Shown here piece by piece: positions 47,447-58,396 of a stretch of 64,000 nucleotides of DNA. The stretch is taken from contig KN832876.1 in the NCBI GenBank assembly GCA_000827325.1, positions 62,001 to 126,000 on the forward strand, written 5' to 3'. The stretch's first letter is position 1. Every line of letters starts with the position of its first letter. The notes under the pieces are model-generated. The model worked only from the letters and a program-made list of their open reading frames with translations. It had not been told where the DNA came from and ran no database searches. This DNA comes from Oidiodendron maius Zn (Eukaryota > Ascomycota > Leotiomycetes > Myxotrichaceae). The position numbers were made by a program, and so were the translations under genes.

Positions 47447-49657
47447 TCACTCTCTCGTGCTGAGGCAGGCGGATAAAGCTGTGCGAGCGGCCGTTCACGA
47501 GATGTCTGTCGCTGTCTGTATAGCCGTTGGAACGCTGACGATGCCTTAACAGGTTTTTGCTGCCACCACGCGGGGCCAAGAATTGAGCTAGGACCAGGGC
47601 CCGGGGAGGTACGACGACGACGACACGGCGCCGCAAAAATTGCGTACAGGGAGGACTACTGCGAGTTCGGGTGTCCGCGGGATCAGACCGTGAGATCGCG
47701 TTCGCGTTGGGATGTCCACTCTCTCTTCTCCTGGAGATGCAGAAGACGCGTGGGTTCTGGCTCTCGGTAATGGGGATCGTGAGGTGGCCCGGCCGATAAT
47801 GGTATTTATGTGGCCGTCTCGCCACGCCTGCTCACGACACACCAGGACCCCAGAAAAGTCGGGTGGACGATCACACGTTCGCGGATTGAATGCTTTCTTG
47901 GGAGTTTGGCGTTAAGAGGTCGGATTCTCCAGTGCTGCTCCTCCGCCAACCAGTTCAGCTGGACGTAGGCGACACGCGATGACAGGGCAGATGGGGAGAG
48001 CAACACATGGGGGGAAATTACCGCGGATGGCCAAAGGGCACTTGATGACGGCTCCGGCGCGATCTGCGGGTGAGGGAAGCCGCACGCTATCCTTTCAGCT
48101 TTCGAGCGCCCGCAGTCACAAAGACGGATGGGTTGAGTGGCTGGGTATCGACCAGATGAGTCTCTCCAGGGGCGCGAGTGGAGTGGCCAGGGATCTTGAT
48201 TGCATGTTTGTGCCATCGGCGACAGCGGCACCAAGCAATTGCCTCTGGGGCAGTGTGGCGCACAACTACGTAGTCCGTGGTTAGTGTCCGAGATGTTCTG
48301 CAGTACACATGTGGCTGGGTGGACAGTCTTTTTTTATATTCTTACCTTCAGCTCGTGTGGACATGCAAAATCCACTGCTGCGTGAGATCTGCAAGAGAGC
48401 CGGTATCCCTCCAGCTTAGAGGTAGCATACGAGATGATGACACCCTACGCGAAAGGCTGGAGGAACATGGTCTGCCGGTCCCCCCGGAAATCACAATTCG
48501 TGCGGTCAACGTAGTGGAGGGGAGGCTAAATGCCGAAAGGGGAAAGAATTTCCATTCTGAAAGACCAAATACTCGTTCGCGCTGCAAGTTTTTTCAGCGT
48601 GGAGATGATGAAATGGGCATATGGCAAACCAGTACTCTACTCACCAAGAATCCTCACAACTATCATACACCGTCCCCTCCTCTTCCTCCCGCTCACCATC
48701 TCCCATGGGCCTGACCCCCTCTCCTCCTTTCTCCCCCCCCTTTCTTCCCCCCCTTTCCCCCTTCTCCCCCCTTCTCCATTCCGCTTCCTCTCCCGCCCAT
48801 TCCCTTTCTTCCACTTTCTCCTTCTGTTAGGTCAGTAACCTAATCACATTATCCCTCACCGGAATACAAGACTCACTTTCCTTCAGCCCCAGTCTCCCCA
48901 TCCTCTTCATCAGGCGCCCTCTAACTTTCTTCCTCCTTTTCTCCTGGAGATGCGCGCTTCTCGCTGCGGACCACTCGTTCAGCGGTATCTTCTAGTACTG
49001 CTCCTTCGTTATCAGATGGAATTTTTTCCCCATCGCACATTGTTGTGGCGGTGATGGCAAATTACCATCTGATGATGGTGACTGGTCGGTGATCGAAACG
49101 TCGTCTCGAGACTTGGTTAAAGGATCGTTGTTGCGAATGGGAGGCAAGAGGGACGCAAGATGAAAGCGAAGATATATATACCTGAAGCCATCACAATAGG
49201 AAGCAGGTTAATTGCTTCTGAGCCTCTGGCCCAATCGCCGGTGATAGATGTTGTTTTACTGTTTCGCTTACAATAGAGGCTTCCCATATTGAAAGATACT
49301 GTGTTTATTGTATTGGCGGAAGGATATCACGCTCCGCTTGAACTGGATTTTGAACCATGCGTTATGGAGCTGAATTCTCATTCCCTACGCTCACAAATTG
49401 CTCTGCATTTGATGAGATGAAAGGACGATATCAGTATTACCGATGGCGCTTACGAGTCTCAGAAAGAAATTATGTACGCAGTAGAAGCGCAAGCATAGGC
49501 ACGAATTTTATTCTATCCCTTCAGCATAGGAAATGATTAAAAGACTCATGCCGTCACGTCTATTACCGCTCGCCTACGTCCCTTCAAACACGTACAATTT
49601 GGGTATTCTAACATCTAGATAGACATCAAGTTCTGTCAGACGTCATCAAGCTTCTAG
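47447..49657. other. 2.2 kb gene-free region upstream of the metacaspase
   Basis: No gene supported. The stretch nearest the metacaspase is GC-rich with scattered short frames. At about 48660-48835 the plus strand is C/T-rich with runs of up to eight C. It holds the metacaspase promoter and the 3' end of the next gene. Confidence 0.5.
48660..48835. repeat. C/T-rich low-complexity tract
   Basis: Pyrimidine-rich on plus, with CCTCTCCTCCTTTCTCCCCCC-like composition and several C6-C8 runs. No regular unit. It codes for nothing recognisable. Confidence 0.6.
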
Positions 49658-51506
49658 CTACGAAGTGAGATCCATCTTGTTCTCCTCATCATCTTCATCT
49701 TCAGGCTCAGGCTGCTCGCTCCTCATCAACCAAGCCATCATGCCCCAGATTAGATCCATCCCTTGAATCCTATCATCCTTTAGGAACAAATCAAACCACC
49801 TACTTCTCCACACAATCACCCTCTCCCACTCTGCGACCTTGCCCTCGAGGGCCTCAAGCAACAAATCCGGCACTCTCGCTCGGATGATGCTGACATGGTG
49901 ATTCACCGCACTAATGAGGAATATATCGTCTGCCCCGCTCCCGCTCACCTTCCCAATCGCTGAATACCTCGCTCTGCGATCCCACCCGCTACTTGGGGGT
50001 AGCATCTTTCGGTAATTCTCATACAGATGCGAGCCTCCCAGTTTCCTGCTCCGTTTTCCTGTGACAGAGCCATTGATACCCCCAATCGCCTTCTTGATCT
50101 CGTTCATCCCTGACAACCTCTCTGCGCCAGGCCCAGGAGGTGCGGGCAGTTCCTCTGGGGTATCAGCTTCGCGGCCAATGGGACCACCGGGCCCGCCGCC
50201 CCAGCGCGGTGTGCTGGTCCACCAGGCGTCGGCACCGAAGCGCTTCTCGGTTCTGCTTTCGCGGGCGCGCTGCTGTGCGGTCAGTAGCACGGCAACTAGT
50301 TCCCTCCCGAAGTCGAGGTTGGAGTCGGCCGGGGTGGAGAAGATGGTGGAGGCACGGGAGGAGATCACGGCCACGGGCCCTTCGATGATGCCGGAGCGTG
50401 TGGAGGCCGGATCTGTGGGGGTACGGTGGATGAATGTGGCGGAGGAGTTAAAGTAGGATGGAGGAGAGGGCGGAGGTGGGATGAGGTGAAGACGGGGCTC
50501 GCAGCGGGCGAAGGCGACGTTGCAGCCGAAATCATAAGCGACCAACTTAATGAAGGCTGTGATGAGCTGCTGCCGGTATTCAGCATGCAATGGTGATCCG
50601 GGACCCAGACGCTCATTTATTTGTGGAGCTGAGGGAGCCTGCTGGACTGTAGTGGTGGAAGACTGATCCGCTGAGGTTTCTTCTGGCTGCTTTGGAAGGG
50701 AAGTGTCATGCCAGTAGGTAGACAACTGCTCCAGGCTCTTGAAGAATGCGTATGCGTTTCCTAGGCGGACAGCAGTCTCACCAGGGGGCGTTGGGAGGCG
50801 GAGGACAGTGCGAAAGGCTGCTGAATTATCGATGGAGAGCTCATGTCGCCGCTCTATGTAGGTTTTCACACCTGGAGACAGCTTGCCATTGTTGAGGGCT
50901 CTCTTGCTTGCCTCATTCTTCGCTTCCAGTTCGTCTGGACTTATGGCTAACCATTCCTCCGAAGGGGGAAGGTAGGCCGGATCCGGTATGATGTCTCGTG
51001 GGCTGGCATTAGAGATCACGTGGACTCCAACAGCCTCGAAGTGTGCAAGCTGGATTTCAGACGGCCTGTAGATGGTCTGTAGGAATTTTGTCAAGGGAAC
51101 ATTTGCCTGTGGCGACGATAGACTCTTCTTGTCTGTTTGCGGTGCGCAGTTGGGAAATTGGACAGGCGTCGGTGCAAGAGTCGTCTTGAGTTTGCCATCA
51201 AATCGGCCTGGGGTATGAAAAGCAGCTGCATCCACATACGTGAGAATTATGGACTCAATAATTCATAAGTATGAAGAAAGGGAAAGAGAGAAGGTAGATC
51301 GGTACATGGAAATGACAGCCGTGAAACGTTGCGACTTTCAGTGCGGCACGGCATCCAAGTTCGAGATGTCTTCCAGGGCCAGACTTTTCGCACTGCGCCT
51401 CCACTGAGAGGAGCTGAGCTGATCGCCAACACAAGAAAGGCTGCAGATCGTGATCAAGACACGACAGGAGATGTGGCTTACCTAGCTGCCCAGCGCCCGC
51501 AAACAT
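49658..51506 (-). CDS. Conserved-looking protein of unknown function, 530 aa
   Basis: Two exons: a 25-nt first exon 51506-51482 (MFAGAGQL) and 51225-49658, joined across a 256-nt intron to AAFHTPGRFDGKL. I do not recognise the family. Visible features: a Pro/Ser-rich N-terminal part, LTKFLQTIYRPSEIQLAHFE, an acidic-aromatic segment (LPPSEEWLAISPDELEAKNE), LRLPTPPGETAVRLGNAYAF, several predicted helices near AEYRQQLITAFIKLVAYDFG, a basic stretch GKRSRKLGGSHLYENYRK, a helical C-terminal part containing VSIIRARVPDLLLEALEGKV and GMDLIWGMMAWLMR, and an acidic tail (EPEDEDDEE). No signal peptide or membrane helix. A nuclear or cytosolic protein is likely. Without the first exon the frame begins at a GTG, so the small exon is needed for an ATG start. 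Confidence 0.8.
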
Positions 51507-52603
51507 GGTGGTGATCCTACCCCCTCGATGAATCCCCTCCACGCGCTGGCGCACGGAGCTGTGCAGGTCCCTCTATCGCATCGAAGGTAGGCAGCAGGCG
51601 GTGGGCGGTGGGCGGTGGGCGGGAAAGACGAGGTACAGTACAAAAGTACACCGTGTGGTAGTCAGGTACAGCAGGGGATCTCAGAGACGGGTGTTTTTCG
51701 CAACAGTCGGTGGCTCGGTAGAAGGGTGAAAGGACGGGGCGTGGTTGGGGAATTGCCCAGTTCGGTTCTGTGGGCGGATAAATGGATTCATGCGGAGCAA
51801 ACGGCGCAGACAGACCCGGCCAGCCTGCACTCAGGAGTAGAGGCCGGCCTGCATACGCATAAACAGAGTTCTCAATTCAACCGCATATGCCAAACCTGCT
51901 TCGTTGTGTGGACTTAGAGGGCATATCTACTCTCTCATAGTGATTCTATCTCATCCTTCTACAGCTGCGTCGAATTTGACCCTCTCCAAAATCCACAATG
52001 TTTTGATATCGACACCTTAGGCGAGGGCGGTTAGATATCTCTGGATTACTAAGAACTTAATCATCGCGCTCAATGCCGTTTCAACCTCACCATTCTCATC
52101 ACCACTGGTGCGAAACTCCGCAAGGTCTGCGACGCCTCCCACTGGCTACCAGGATGGAGCAGCACAGCAATGCCTCCTCCTTATCTGCTCAGGATCCTCC
52201 CCGGGGCAAATCTTCTACTGTTTCCCCAGCGTAACGTTGTGATCAAAGCGTCAAGCGACGCCTCGGCGGTAAGACCTTGGCAGGGGTTGTGCCTCACTGA
52301 GCGTGTCAAGAACAAGGGGATGCAACACCTGAAACCTCCTCCGCCCTATCCCCTCCAGTCTCACTAGGGCTTCTGGTTACAGCATCCGTGTTTGAGGCAT
52401 GTTGATCCTCTTGACTTCTGAAGCGGTGTCTTCTATCGTCTTCTTGTGCTTGTTCCTCACGATGCGGTTTATCTCAATCATCACCAGTGGGATGATTGGA
52501 GGTGTTACGTTCTGATGGCAGAGAATCTTGACCTTCCACTTCCTAGTGACGAGTGATATATATCATTCAGAAAGCGACGTTTGTCGCTCTATACCTTTCC
52601 ATT
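51507..52603. other. 1.1 kb divergent promoter region
   Basis: No gene supported; separates the divergent unknown-function gene and the Ser/Thr-rich membrane protein gene. Contains the G-rich repeat at 51603-51623. Confidence 0.5.
51603..51623 (+). repeat. G-rich short tandem repeat, possible G-quadruplex
   Basis: Units of GTGGGCG repeated about three times, giving four GGG runs with loops of 4, 4 and 1 bases within 21 bp. Lies about 100 bp upstream of the start of the unknown-function gene at 51506. Confidence 0.6.
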
Positions 52604-54787
52604 ATGTCGACAAGCGCAAACCTGCCGGCAGGATTTCTCATCACGACACTTAATGGAAAAAGATGTACAGCAGTTCCACGGTCTCTAACGACTATCACAG
52701 GACTCTCAACGACGAGTACATCAGTAAAAAGCAGCACGACAACTTTATCTAGCACAACGACAGAAATAACAGCGTCAAGTACACCGGCACAGAGGGTTCC
52801 ATCAGTTTCTTCGTCGGCAGCCGCTGCCGCCGTTCTACCTGTGATCACCAGTTCTTCGACTACAATACAAAATGAGCCTCAAATACCCACAACTTCTCAG
52901 ATTATCCAACCACCATCCAGCACGACTGTCCTAGCTATAACTACTTCAGCAGCTTCCGCCGAGCTCATAACTCCTTCACCAATACCCCAAGACTCGACTC
53001 CAATCGAACCTGCTGCTACCTCTACATCTACCTCTACCTCTAGCGCCCAAAGTGATATAGGGCTTGTGCCACCAGATCCATTCAATAACCAAAATGGCTT
53101 CCCCTCTGCTACCGAGTCGAGTAGCTCTCTTTTCCCGAGCCCTACTTCCAATACCATCGCCGTGGGAGAGGCACCGACTTCGGATAGTGTATCGGGATCT
53201 CAAGTTTCTCCGGGCCCTGTTGTCGGTGGGGTAATAGGAGGTTTGGCTCTTGTTGGACTTGTTGGATTCCTCTTCTGGCTTTTCCAGAGACGACAAAGAT
53301 ATAGGCGAGATTCACTGTTGACTCCTCTGGATGGAGAGAGGGGCAACTTCAGTGGAGCTGATCATGAATATACAAGCGATGAAAAGCTCACGTCTAGACT
53401 TGGAGCCCAGTTTGGATATCACACGAATAAGATAAGAGATCTTTCGGCTAGCATTACTGCCGGAATAGCAGGCTTTGGAGCATCCCTAAAGTCCAAAGTT
53501 GCACACCACAACAGTGATACGCCAACAGTCAACCTGAACCGAGGCAACTCTCAATTTTTCGATGGGCCAATACCTCAGCATAGTCGGAATAACTCAGTTT
53601 TATCGGACAGGAGTTCAGACCATTCGGTGAAAGATCGATTCCGCCACTGGTGGGAACGGGTTGTTGATAGTGTTCGCTTCAGTCGCATTTTACAGCGGGG
53701 CAGGTTTCCCAGGGGGGTATTCTCAGAAGAACAAGCTAGAAGAAGTGACACACCAGACTTTTCGCAGTTCATTCGCATTAACGAGCGAGACTTACAGCTT
53801 CAAACTGGTAGCCAGCCGAGTATCTCATCAGCCGACAACGGCCTTGAGTCCTCAGCTCCAAATCTCGGGAACTTGGGTCTCAGCCTTGAGTCTAATAATC
53901 CTTTTGTCGACCCCATTCCTGCACTAGCATCGACTCCTCAAAAGCAAAAGAACAACAATCCGTTTATGGACCCCATACCTGAACCTCAACCACCTCAAAA
54001 TAAAAATACGTATATTGCAGACGTTCGCCGCTCACGAGGACAGCCTACCACCGCAACAAAAACTAATCAAGCTAGGTCTCGTTCGTCTAGTGCTAGCAGA
54101 CGTCAGTCGAGATACCCATCCACCATCGGCCTCAACCGAGACAGTTACCGCGACACTATGTTTTCGTCGATATCAGCCAATGGTCGGAAAGGGAAAGGAC
54201 GGTCCGACCCATTCGATTTGGAGCGCCCGGAACTATGGATGTCATACAATGCAAACAAACTTGCCAATACGAATGCTAGTCAAAATCATGGCAGAGCGTC
54301 CAGCCGCCCAAGTGTCCGTGGTAGCTTTATGGTCTTCCCTGACCCTCTGCGCATGAGTTCGGTGCAAGGGAATATGGTTGGCCAAATGAGCAACCACGAG
54401 CGCCAACCAAGCACGGCCCACTCACGAACTATAAGCAGCGATTTCGGAAGCATATACTCCAGTGGAGTGTCAAGTCTTGCAGGATGGGCCGGCCCGGGCC
54501 CTGATCTTGGTCCCGGCAGCTCAAATACTAGTCTGCGAGGCAACGCCAGTTCGGACGGGGATTCTCACGACCGCTCCGATTTAGGAGGGGCTATCTATGG
54601 CCAGGGAGGCGGAGTCGTCAAGGGCAGCTTGCCAGAGATAGATCTGTCAATGGTCACCCAGCGGGACATGAATAATGTCAGTCCTCTGAGTATAGGGGGT
54701 AACTGGGATTCGAGGCGGGCAACGGATAACTCTAGCCCCGTGAGTATTGTGAGCAAATCTAGTAGGAATGTGGGGAAAGCAATATGA
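52604..54787 (+). CDS. Ser/Thr-rich single-pass membrane protein with NPF motifs
   Basis: 727 aa if it starts at MSTSANLPAG; an in-frame ATG at 52553 would add 17 residues (MIYIIQKATFVALYLSI), which looks like a signal or anchor helix and is a serious alternative. The first 200 residues are a Ser/Thr/Pro-rich stretch (SSTTTLSSTTTEITASSTPA) of the kind that is O-mannosylated on the cell surface. One membrane helix (VVGGVIGGLALVGLVGFLFW), Gly-rich, follows, with a basic stop-transfer RRRQRYRR-like flank. The long cytoplasmic tail contains two copies of NNPF(V/M)DPIP about 30 residues apart, SDPFDLERPELW, and many SR/RS dipeptides. The layout resembles fungal wall-stress sensors or Mid2/Wsc-like proteins without their cysteine domain. 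No enzyme motif. Function unknown. Confidence 0.8.
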   Translation: MSTSANLPAGFLITTLNGKRCTAVPRSLTTITGLSTTSTSVKSSTTTLSSTTTEITASSTPAQRVPSVSSSAAAAAVLPVITSSSTTIQNEPQIPTTSQIIQPPSSTTVLAITTSAASAELITPSPIPQDSTPIEPAATSTSTSTSSAQSDIGLVPPDPFNNQNGFPSATESSSSLFPSPTSNTIAVGEAPTSDSVSGSQVSPGPVVGGVIGGLALVGLVGFLFWLFQRRQRYRRDSLLTPLDGERGNFSGADHEYTSDEKLTSRLGAQFGYHTNKIRDLSASITAGIAGFGASLKSKVAHHNSDTPTVNLNRGNSQFFDGPIPQHSRNNSVLSDRSSDHSVKDRFRHWWERVVDSVRFSRILQRGRFPRGVFSEEQARRSDTPDFSQFIRINERDLQLQTGSQPSISSADNGLESSAPNLGNLGLSLESNNPFVDPIPALASTPQKQKNNNPFMDPIPEPQPPQNKNTYIADVRRSRGQPTTATKTNQARSRSSSASRRQSRYPSTIGLNRDSYRDTMFSSISANGRKGKGRSDPFDLERPELWMSYNANKLANTNASQNHGRASSRPSVRGSFMVFPDPLRMSSVQGNMVGQMSNHERQPSTAHSRTISSDFGSIYSSGVSSLAGWAGPGPDLGPGSSNTSLRGNASSDGDSHDRSDLGGAIYGQGGGVVKGSLPEIDLSMVTQRDMNNVSPLSIGGNWDSRRATDNSSPVSIVSKSSRNVGKAI

Positions 54788-55269
54788 TTGTAATGCATAG
54801 CAATGGTAATGTTCACAGGTGAAGGGCGCTGGTGCGGTGGCGTTTTATATTGCATTAGTTAAATATGCCACTCGTCTAGTACGAAAAGTGTAGCAGAGAA
54901 AAAGGGAAATACCCAGTAGTAGTAGGCAATATGATAACAGGAGTAAACAAGAGCCAAAGATATTGAACTACTGAATGCATTGTCACTGTAATAAATCCGA
55001 ACTCCCATTCGGCCAAAGATAGGCTATATATCTATTTTAAACTGTGCATATCTAACTGCAAAGTGCACGTAGGAGATCCTCCCATCTATATTTGTATATA
55101 CCCCGAGCCCCTCCTTACTTCATATCTTTTCCTTTCATAAAGAGCAGCACATTCATGCTTCTTCATATAGTCGTTTTTTACCTGTTGATCACTAGCTTAG
55201 CAAACCAAACTCTATGAAATAATAAACTTTGCAAAGGCAACGCAGCAGTCAACGGCAAACACAAGGTAT
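54788..55269. other. Convergent intergenic region
   Basis: About 480 bp between the membrane protein and phosphoglycerate mutase 3' ends. AT-rich; nothing recognisable. Confidence 0.5.
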
Positions 55270-57213
55270 CTAATTCTTGACCAGGAGGCTACGGCCAGTC
55301 ATCTCTTCAGGCTGCCTCAGGCCCATGGCATCAAGGATCGTCGGGGCCACGTCGCCGAGGACGCCTTCGGTTGTCTGTGCGAGACTCCAGCCTTTGGGCG
55401 CGTTGGCCATGACGAAGGGAACCCTGTTGGTAGTGTGCGACGTCTTGGGCTTTCCATCTGGGAATTTCATCTCTTCCGCATTTCTAGAGAATCGTCAGTG
55501 ACAGCAAGACGGCGAAAGAGAGGTGTGAGTTACCCGTGGTCGGAAGTGATGAAAAGGATATAATTTTCCTTCTTGCAGGTCTCGTAAATCTCGCCGATGG
55601 CCTTGTCAGTAGCGGTAACGCCGATGATGGCGGCCTCGTAGACACCAGTGTGTCCAACCATATCAGGGGGCGCAAAGTTATTCATGACAAACTCGAATTT
55701 GCCTTCCGACACTCTTTTGCAGACCTGCTTTGCGACGCCTGCGGCACTCATCTCTGGTGCCTTATCATAGGTAGGAACGCTCTTGTTTGAGGGAACAAGA
55801 TCTTGCTTCTCATCCCGAGTCTCCAAAGGGAACACTTTCTCAACTCCTCCGTTAAAGAAGAACGTTACGTGAGCGTATTTCTCAGTCTCTGCAACGTGGA
55901 CTTGGTTAATGCCTTGTGTGCCGAGGGTCTCGGCTAGGACATTGCCCATATGCTGTGGCTTAAAAGCAATTGTGAATGGGTAGTCTAGCTTGTATTGTGT
56001 CATGGTAGTCAAGGTGATGTTCTTTGGGTAAGGAAAATCTTCCAAAGGCGAGCGGTCGACATCGCCAAGAAGCTGGGTGATCTCTCGTACACGATCAGAC
56101 CGGTAGTTAAAGAAGAAAACTTGGTCGCCATCTGTGAAAGTTAGTCGCCATTTGCTAGTAGTCGCAAGTTTTTAGTTATTTATCCTACCTTGGACCCGGT
56201 TATCCTTGCCGCCAACAATAATTGGCTTCAAGAACTCGTCAGTCTCGCCCTTCTCGTATCTCTCCTTAATGGTCTTGATCGGGTCACTGGTCTCTTCGCC
56301 TTCACCGATACACATTGCCTTTAGCGCAACTGCGATTCTCTCCCATCGCTTGTCACGGTCCATGGCGTAGTAGCGACCAACAACCGTTGCAATTTCGCCG
56401 ATCCCGATATCTTTAATCTTGTCCAGGAGGTTTTGCATGTATCCTGCACCAGACTTAGGGTCAGTATCCCGTCCATCGCCGAAGAAATGGATATAGACGT
56501 GAGGGATTTTGAGTTCTTTGGCAACTTTTAGGAGAGCATAGAGATGATCTTGCTTAGAGTGCTGTTGTTTGGATTAGCTTCGTATCTCAAGAATTGCGTA
56601 TTTTAACTTACGACACCTCCATCGGAGATCAAGCCAGCCAAATGGAGACGGCCAGTTCCCTCTTTTGCTGCCTTAAAAGTCTTGATAATAGCATCGTTCT
56701 GGCCCAGCTCGCCCTTCTTAATAGTCTGGTCAATGCGGACAACATCTTGCCACACCACTCGTCCAGCGCCAATGTTCAGATGTCCAACTTCAGAATTACC
56801 CATCAGGCCCTCGGGCAGACCAACTGCAAGAGAGGATGCCTCGAGTTCAGTGTAGCCCTCGGCGTTCTTGGAGAAGTCGTCCATGACCGGCGTCTCTGCT
56901 GCTGCGATCGCATCTCCATCTTTAGGCGACGACTCGCTCGGAATTCCCCACCCATCAATGACAACTGCGCCAGACCATCACTATTAGCCACGCCAATTCC
57001 AAGTACACCAGACATAGAAGGAGGATGAGGATGAAGTCCGGGCGCCTCGGGGTAGCCATTCTAGCTCGACGAGCAGAAATAGCAGCAAGAGGACGGCGAA
57101 AGGAGGATATGAGAGGAGTAGAAGGAGAATTCATCGAGAGTTTAGCCATGAAAGGGACTATACAAGGAGGGTGGGGTCTCACTGAGGACAGCTTTATTCT
57201 CAACTGCGGTCAT
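55270..57213 (-). CDS. gpmI: 2,3-bisphosphoglycerate-independent phosphoglycerate mutase
   Basis: Glycolytic mutase (3-PG to 2-PG) of the alkaline-phosphatase superfamily, two Mn ions and a serine phospho-intermediate. Five exons: 57213-57183, 56964-56612, 56561-56189, 56131-55534, 55483-55270; 522 aa, normal for the family. The first exon is only 31 nt (MTAVENKAVL) and joins IVIDGWGIPSE across a 218-nt intron. Motifs: VIDGWG metal site, the catalytic serine in GLMGNSEVGHLNIGAGR, HFFGDGRDTDP, GRYYAMDRDKRWER, FFNYRSDRVREI, PPDMVGHTG and SDHGNAEEM. Filamentous fungi use this type rather than the dPGM of yeast. It is divergent from MED9, 353 bp between start codons. Confidence 0.96.
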
Positions 57214-57566
57214 TTTTCGCGAGCGGTGCGGTGTCGGTGCCGTGCACAGCCTGTTACAGGAGAGTAATTGGAGAAGAGGCTTGAATGAACAGGCAGTTCA
57301 ATAGGAACCCGACACTCGCGATTGAATGAATAGACAGATGCAGCGAGAGGATGATGCCGATTCTTTCGGAGGAATCTAGGCACCTCAAATAATGGTGGTT
57401 GTTGAGCAGAAGAAGAAATGTGTTTTGGTGGGGCGACGTGGGGTGAGAAACGTCCAGTACATGCGGATGTTTCTAGTGACGTATAGACTGCACCACGATA
57501 AATAAACGGCAGCCAGAAGTCAGAACACACCAAAATCTGTACCACTCACGCCTAAAATACCTCACC
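57214..57566. promoter_or_regulatory. Divergent gpmI-MED9 promoter region
   Basis: 353 bp between divergent starts. No gene seen; must supply the strong glycolytic promoter and the MED9 promoter. Confidence 0.55.
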
Positions 57567-58016
57567 ATGGCAACTTCACACTCTCAGTCGACTCCTCAAC
57601 CATCCTCTACCGTCTCCCTCCCAGAAGGTCTCTCTGCAGACAGCGTCGACACACTCCCGGTCCTCTCAGCCGTCCTCGCACGACTCCAAAACCTCTCAAC
57701 ACCGACCACCGCATCCTCCGCCTCCCCGCCGACCCCGTCTCCCTCGCAGGCGGTTAGTGGCACAGGCCCGCTCACTATCAAGGATATACCAGCGGCGACG
57801 GATCAGCTGAAGCACAAGCTGCAGAGGGCAAGGGCACAGGTGAAGGAGCTGCCGGACATCGACAGAAGTATCACCGAGCAGCAGGAGGAGATCCGGGAGT
57901 TGGAAGAGCGCATTGCAAAGCAGAGGGACGTGCTGGAGAAATTACGACAGGCTGGGGCTGCAGCCTCGAGTGGAGGGCAAGGGAGAAGCGTCGATGTGGA
58001 TGCTATGGAGACTTGA
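57567..58016 (+). CDS. MED9: Mediator subunit 9 (Med9/Cse2)
   Basis: 149-residue subunit of the Mediator middle module. Single exon. The N-terminal third is Ser/Thr/Pro-rich, with a conserved DTLPVLSAVLARLQNL helix, as in fungal Med9. The linker is followed by a C-terminal coiled coil: IKDIPAATDQLKHKLQRARA, VKELPDIDRSITEQQEEIRE, LEERIAKQRDVLEKLR. The amphipathic helix plus IKDIPxATDxLKHKLQ pattern is the basis for the call. The start was chosen for MATSHSQST, the first ATG. It is divergent from gpmI. Confidence 0.88.
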   Translation: MATSHSQSTPQPSSTVSLPEGLSADSVDTLPVLSAVLARLQNLSTPTTASSASPPTPSPSQAVSGTGPLTIKDIPAATDQLKHKLQRARAQVKELPDIDRSITEQQEEIRELEERIAKQRDVLEKLRQAGAAASSGGQGRSVDVDAMET

Positions 58017-58396
58017 CGACGTTCGTTAAGGTGATATCTCTTGGCCTAAAGAGAATAGACCCTCCCCTAAGATACACCGCGTCTAGGAGGCAGCTTGTGC
58101 GGATAGTGGATTCGTGGATTCTTATGGTGCTCAGGCCATCATGGGAAGTTCCAATTCTGTATCGAGCTCAAAGATGCTCCGCAGTCGAGGATTATGAAGG
58201 CTGCTGGATTCGCCAACTGAACGGAATACGCACAGGCATGCAAGGAGATACAAACTGATACCAATTTGATTGCAATAGTTACTGTCCAGAACTGCTCCCA
58301 AACTTAGCTCTAACTAGATCGCTACGGGTATAATGGTTCTAATTGAATAGAATAACAATCCTCCGGCCGTTTCCTACCCTACACTATCACCATTAT
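58017..58396. other. Convergent intergenic region
   Basis: About 380 bp between the MED9 and tubulin cofactor C 3' ends. A short frame at 58013-58258 has no protein signature. Nothing else seen. Confidence 0.5.
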
